Positions 32,424-34,091 of a DNA stretch of 34,091 bases are shown piece by piece. Position 1 is the first letter of the stretch, and the number at the start of each line of letters is the position of its first letter. This DNA comes from Bullifex porci (GTDB taxonomy: Bacteria; Spirochaetota; Spirochaetia; Sphaerochaetales; Sphaerochaetaceae), in the NCBI RefSeq assembly GCF_009695635.1, contig NZ_VUNN01000023.1, positions 1 through 34,091 on the forward strand, read 5' to 3'. The position numbers were made by a program, and so were the translations under genes. Under the pieces are notes generated by a model. That model had not been told where the DNA came from, did not search any database, and saw only the letters and a list, made by a program, of their open reading frames with translations.

Positions 32424-32610
32424 TAATAAAAAGAATTCTGCTCATCACATATTTTATGGTGAGCAGAAGACTTGTATTATGGATAAAAAGAAAATATTAA
32501 TATGACTCCTTAAGACTTGGGTTGATAGTTAAGATAGCTAGCTGAACAGGACGGTTTAAGCTCTTAAACTCCTCACTTTGAATAAATCTTTGAAGTACTA
32601 ATCTTGCATC
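32424..32610. repeat. 187-bp direct repeat, copy 1
   Basis: Near-identical (about ten differences by eye) to 33779-33965 in the same orientation. Copy 1 spans the terminator and the C-terminal two thirds of the 55-residue small gene. Confidence 0.9.
32427..32466 (-). terminator. Terminator after the small-gene cluster
   Basis: Minus strand: CTGCTCA (32466-32460) pairs with TGAGCAG (32444-32438), with further CAT/ATG pairs inside, followed by AATTCTTTTT. Present in both copies of the 187-bp repeat. Confidence 0.65.
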
Positions 32611-32664
32611 TCTTCTTCTTTCTGCTGCTACCTTTCTTCCAGGTCTAGCTTTAACTGTACTCAT
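32497..32664 (-). CDS. Small basic PGRK protein, 55 residues
   Basis: MSTVKARPGRKVAAERRRDA then RLVLQRFIQSEEFKSLNRPV, ending in TINPSLKESY. GGAGG precedes the ATG. The N-terminal 20 residues are strongly basic; the rest is helical. It is a paralogue of the 69-residue protein at 32796, sharing PGRK(V/I)AAE(R/K)RR, an EF-rich middle, and VQ.A(I/L)L.I.P.LKE. A copy without the N-terminus lies at 33852-33965. I do not recognise the family. The basic front could bind nucleic acid; that is a guess. Overlooked by length-filtered gene finding. Confidence 0.7.
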   Translation of the reverse strand: MSTVKARPGRKVAAERRRDARLVLQRFIQSEEFKSLNRPVQLAILTINPSLKESY

Positions 32665-32674
32665 AAATTCCTCC

Positions 32675-32809
32675 TCAAACTAACATAAGAATAATAAAAA
32701 CCATTCCAGCTATTGCCATTAGACTTATTAGGGAATCTATTTTCATATCCCTTCTATCTTCAGCTAAGGCAAGCTCAAAATCTTCAGCAGTAAATTCAAC
32801 ATACTTCAT
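32675..32809 (-). CDS. Small single-pass membrane protein, 44 residues
   Basis: MKYVEFTAEDFELALAEDRR, then DMKIDSLISLMAIAG and MVFIILMLV. An acidic cytosolic front is followed by one membrane helix to the end. AAGGAGG lies before the ATG, and the start overlaps the stop of the 69-residue gene, so translation is coupled. Its own stop precedes the ribosome site of the 55-residue gene. Lying between two paralogues in one operon, it is probably part of their function. No known family. Confidence 0.65.
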   Translation of the reverse strand: MKYVEFTAEDFELALAEDRRDMKIDSLISLMAIAGMVFIILMLV

Positions 32810-33005
32810 GTAAAGCCTCCTTATTTTTAAATGAAAAAATGCGTCTTTCCTTCAAAGCTGGTGCTATAACTAAAAGTGCCTCTTGAACATCGTGAGGTAG
32901 ATAATAGAAATCACCATCCTCGATAAACTCTTGTAGGATTTCTTTTGCTATCCTTCTTTTCTCTGCAGCAATCTTCCTACCTGGTCTTTTTATTACATCT
33001 CTCAT
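32796..33005 (-). CDS. Small basic PGRK protein, 69 residues
   Basis: MRDVIKRPGRKIAAEKRRIA then KEILQEFIEDGDFYYLPHDV, QEALLVIAPALKERRIFSF. It is similar over its first 50 residues to the 55-residue protein at 32497. GGGAGG precedes the ATG, but six of its upstream bases pair with a complementary segment (33015-33020 with 33036-33041). First gene of a three-gene cluster with the membrane peptide and the paralogue. Function unknown; a small regulator, antitoxin or phage-like protein are all possible. Confidence 0.7.
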   Translation of the reverse strand: MRDVIKRPGRKIAAEKRRIAKEILQEFIEDGDFYYLPHDVQEALLVIAPALKERRIFSFKNKEALHEVC

Positions 33006-33014
33006 CTTTTTCCT

Positions 33015-33061
33015 CCCGTCATAGCTAAAGAATACGACGGGTAGTACGACATATAGTGTCG
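33015..33061 (-). promoter_or_regulatory. Two hairpins in the leader of the small-gene cluster
   Basis: CCCGTC (33015-33020) and GACGGG (33036-33041) can pair; on the minus-strand mRNA the GACGGG side of the 33015-33020 arm runs straight into the AGGA of the ribosome site. Just upstream CGACA/TGTCG (33047-33061) forms a second small hairpin. Together they could limit translation of the 69-residue gene. Confidence 0.45.
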
Positions 33062-33144
33062 CAGTAATAAGAATATTTTTTAATTTTTATGCAATATTTA
33101 AGTTAGCTAAGGCTTGATAGTGTTTTTTTATATTCTGATTAGTA

Positions 33145-33418
33145 TCATGCAAGTAAATCAGCGTGTGTTCCAGTTCTCGACAAAAATATAAGTAGCTCGT
33201 CATTATCTATACGATACACAAGCAACCAGTCAGGCTGGATGTGGCATTCTCTGAAGCCAATGTAGTCACCAGTAAATGCATGATCTCTCTTTTTTAGGAA
33301 GTTGTTCCTGGCTTGCAAGTGTATCGATTACTTCATTTAAAAGATTGAGATTGTATCCACGTTTTTAAGCAGGTTTTAAATCCTCCTTAAAATGATTGGA
33401 TAGAACAATCTCAAGCAT
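33145..33418 (-). pseudogene. YafQ-type RelE-superfamily toxin, inactivated
   Basis: The ATG at 33418 overlaps the antitoxin end. The frame reads MLEIVLSNHFKEDLKPA, TAA (33365-33367), then KRGYNLNLLNEVIDTLASQE. After the T6 run at 33290-33295 one extra base shifts the frame; the shifted frame gives RDHAFTGDYIGFRECHIQPD and WLLVYRIDNDELLIFLSRTG, then THADLLA and a stop at 33145. These are the classic YafQ motifs, including H-I-Q-P-D-W-L-L-V-Y-R. So the toxin has a nonsense codon and a frameshift while the antitoxin stays open. Intact YafQ cleaves mRNA on the ribosome. Confidence 0.85.
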
Positions 33419-33692
33419 CCTCGAGAACCTCATTCAATGCATCCTTAAAGGAAGCGTATCTTTTATACTTTTCTGGATGATTTTTCATTTTGTAGTATTC
33501 ATTCATTGCTGCTATAGTTTGTGCATTTGGATTAACTCTTGTTACTTCAAAAGGTAATCCTTGAACACGAAGTGCCTGTTTCAAAAATAGAGTAACAGCA
33601 CTTGAAAGATCGAGCCCTAGATCATTAAAGAGTTCTATTGATGCTTTCTTTAACTCGGGATCAAGGCTTAGATTTGTACTAGATTTAGACAT
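33411..33692 (-). CDS. dinJ: RelB/DinJ-family antitoxin
   Basis: 93 residues from ATG 33692 (MSKSSTNLSLDPELKKASIE), chosen because GAAGG lies six bases before it; a second in-frame start is at 33710. The ribbon-helix-helix part (NLSLDPELKKASIELFNDLG, LDLSSAVTLFLKQALRVQGL) and PFEVTRVNPNAQT are typical of DinJ. It would bind and block YafQ and repress its own promoter. The neighbouring toxin is broken, so this is an orphan antitoxin, possibly kept to counter a toxin elsewhere or simply not yet lost. Confidence 0.9.
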   Translation of the reverse strand: MSKSSTNLSLDPELKKASIELFNDLGLDLSSAVTLFLKQALRVQGLPFEVTRVNPNAQTIAAMNEYYKMKNHPEKYKRYASFKDALNEVLEDA

Positions 33693-33778
33693 AATGCACC
33701 TTCGTTTCATAATAAATACAGAGTATTACACACCTAAATTCAATATTTTATACGTATAATATGTTACAACCTATATTG

Positions 33779-33965
33779 TAATAAAAAGAATTCTGCTCAT
33801 CACTCATTTTATGGTGAGCAGAAGACCTGTATTATGGATAAAAAGAAAATATTAATATGGCTCCTTAAAACTTGAGTTGATAGTTAGGATGGCTAGCTGA
33901 ACAGGACGGTTTAAGCTCTTAAACTCCTCACTTTGAATAAATCTTTGAAGTACTAATCTTGCATC
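33779..33965. repeat. 187-bp direct repeat, copy 2
   Basis: Repeats 32424-32610 with about ten base changes. It carries the terminator hairpin (33793-33821) and the C-terminal 37 codons of the 55-residue gene, and stops abruptly at GCATC (33965). Confidence 0.9.
33852..33965 (-). pseudogene. Truncated copy of the 55-residue PGRK gene
   Basis: Reads DARLVLQRFIQSEEFKSLNR, PVQLAILTINSSFKEPY and the same stop as the intact copy, but lacks the basic N-terminal 18 codons and the ribosome site. The changes that distinguish it include substitutions in the last residues. Confidence 0.75.
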
Positions 33966-33994
33966 GTAAACGTAATTTCACCGCTTATTTATTT

Positions 33995-34022
33995 AAAAAG
34001 GACAGCTCTTTAAACTGTCCTT
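33995..34022 (-). terminator. Rho-independent terminator for a gene beyond the right edge
   Basis: Minus strand: AAGGACAG (34022-34015) pairs with CTGTCCTT (34005-33998), followed by T5. No coding frame lies between it and the window end. Confidence 0.7.
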
Positions 34023-34091
34023 ATGAATAAAAGATTTAATTGTTTAAATACCAACTTAATGGTTACAACCTCTGAGAACATAAGGCTCTGT

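Overview
The window is mostly an AT-rich (roughly 35-38% GC by eye) anaerobe chromosome with a short GC-rich piece of a Firmicute-type conjugative element at the left end. Gene content points to an anaerobic gut-type bacterium: a Na+-pumping biotin decarboxylase operon, a likely selenium-dependent xanthine dehydrogenase, a NifS/NifU-type Fe-S operon, stand-alone AICAR transformylase plus PurO-like cyclohydrolase, and a tRNA gene without encoded CCA. The decarboxylase proteins and the overall set look most like Spirochaetota (Sphaerochaeta/Treponema relatives), but that is recognition rather than a search result, and a Firmicute is not excluded.

Layout. 1-2310: conjugative-element remnant (start of a VirD4/TraG coupling protein cut off at a 24-bp tandem repeat, PcfB, a DUF6017-type replication-initiator-like protein) beside the 3' end of rlmD. 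2321-6668: minus-strand operon ATC hydrolase-like > cutC > mlrC-like > flavodoxin > rlmD. 6755-7948: CofE-like ligase with terminator. 8020-9150: gene graveyard (permease tail, IS200/IS605-like end, broken STAS gene, a short ORF, a frameshifted DUF6485-like gene). 9401-9640: initiator tRNA with its own promoter, a long trailer and a terminator. 9692-10640: FMN-binding protein and a frameshifted flavodoxin under a promoter carrying two palindromic operators. 10707-13053: purO-like, purH-like and a convergent tetR. 13220-14345: two hsp20 genes behind a textbook sigma-54 promoter with an upstream inverted repeat. 14380-17653: LUD protein, AlkD-like, lrgA, lrgB, convergent yitT. 17801-21455: oadG-oadA-oadB, OadA carrying two tandem biotinyl domains. 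21544-23020: pyruvate kinase interrupted by one in-frame TAA. 23407-24796: esterase and dCMP deaminase. 24857-27532: xanthine dehydrogenase behind a three-way-junction RNA leader. 27520-30183 (minus): rnd, dprA-like, panE. 30240-32331 (minus): nifS, nifU and a small HTH gene. 32497-34091: small uncharacterised genes, a partial 187-bp duplication, and an intact RelB/DinJ antitoxin next to a dead YafQ-type toxin.

How it fits together. OadGAB couples decarboxylation to Na+ export; pyruvate kinase would supply pyruvate but appears broken here. The xanthine dehydrogenase needs Fe-S clusters of the kind the NifSU operon builds, and the split purO/purH pair finishes IMP synthesis. The most interesting unexplained signals are the xdh leader RNA, the sigma-54 control of small heat-shock genes, the paired operators in front of the flavodoxin operon, three helically phased 19-bp palindromes at 23062-23125, the strand-biased GCGGGCT motif, and the paralogous PGRK small-protein cluster. 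Several genes are broken by single-base changes in A/T runs, which could be real decay or sequencing error; reads would settle it.
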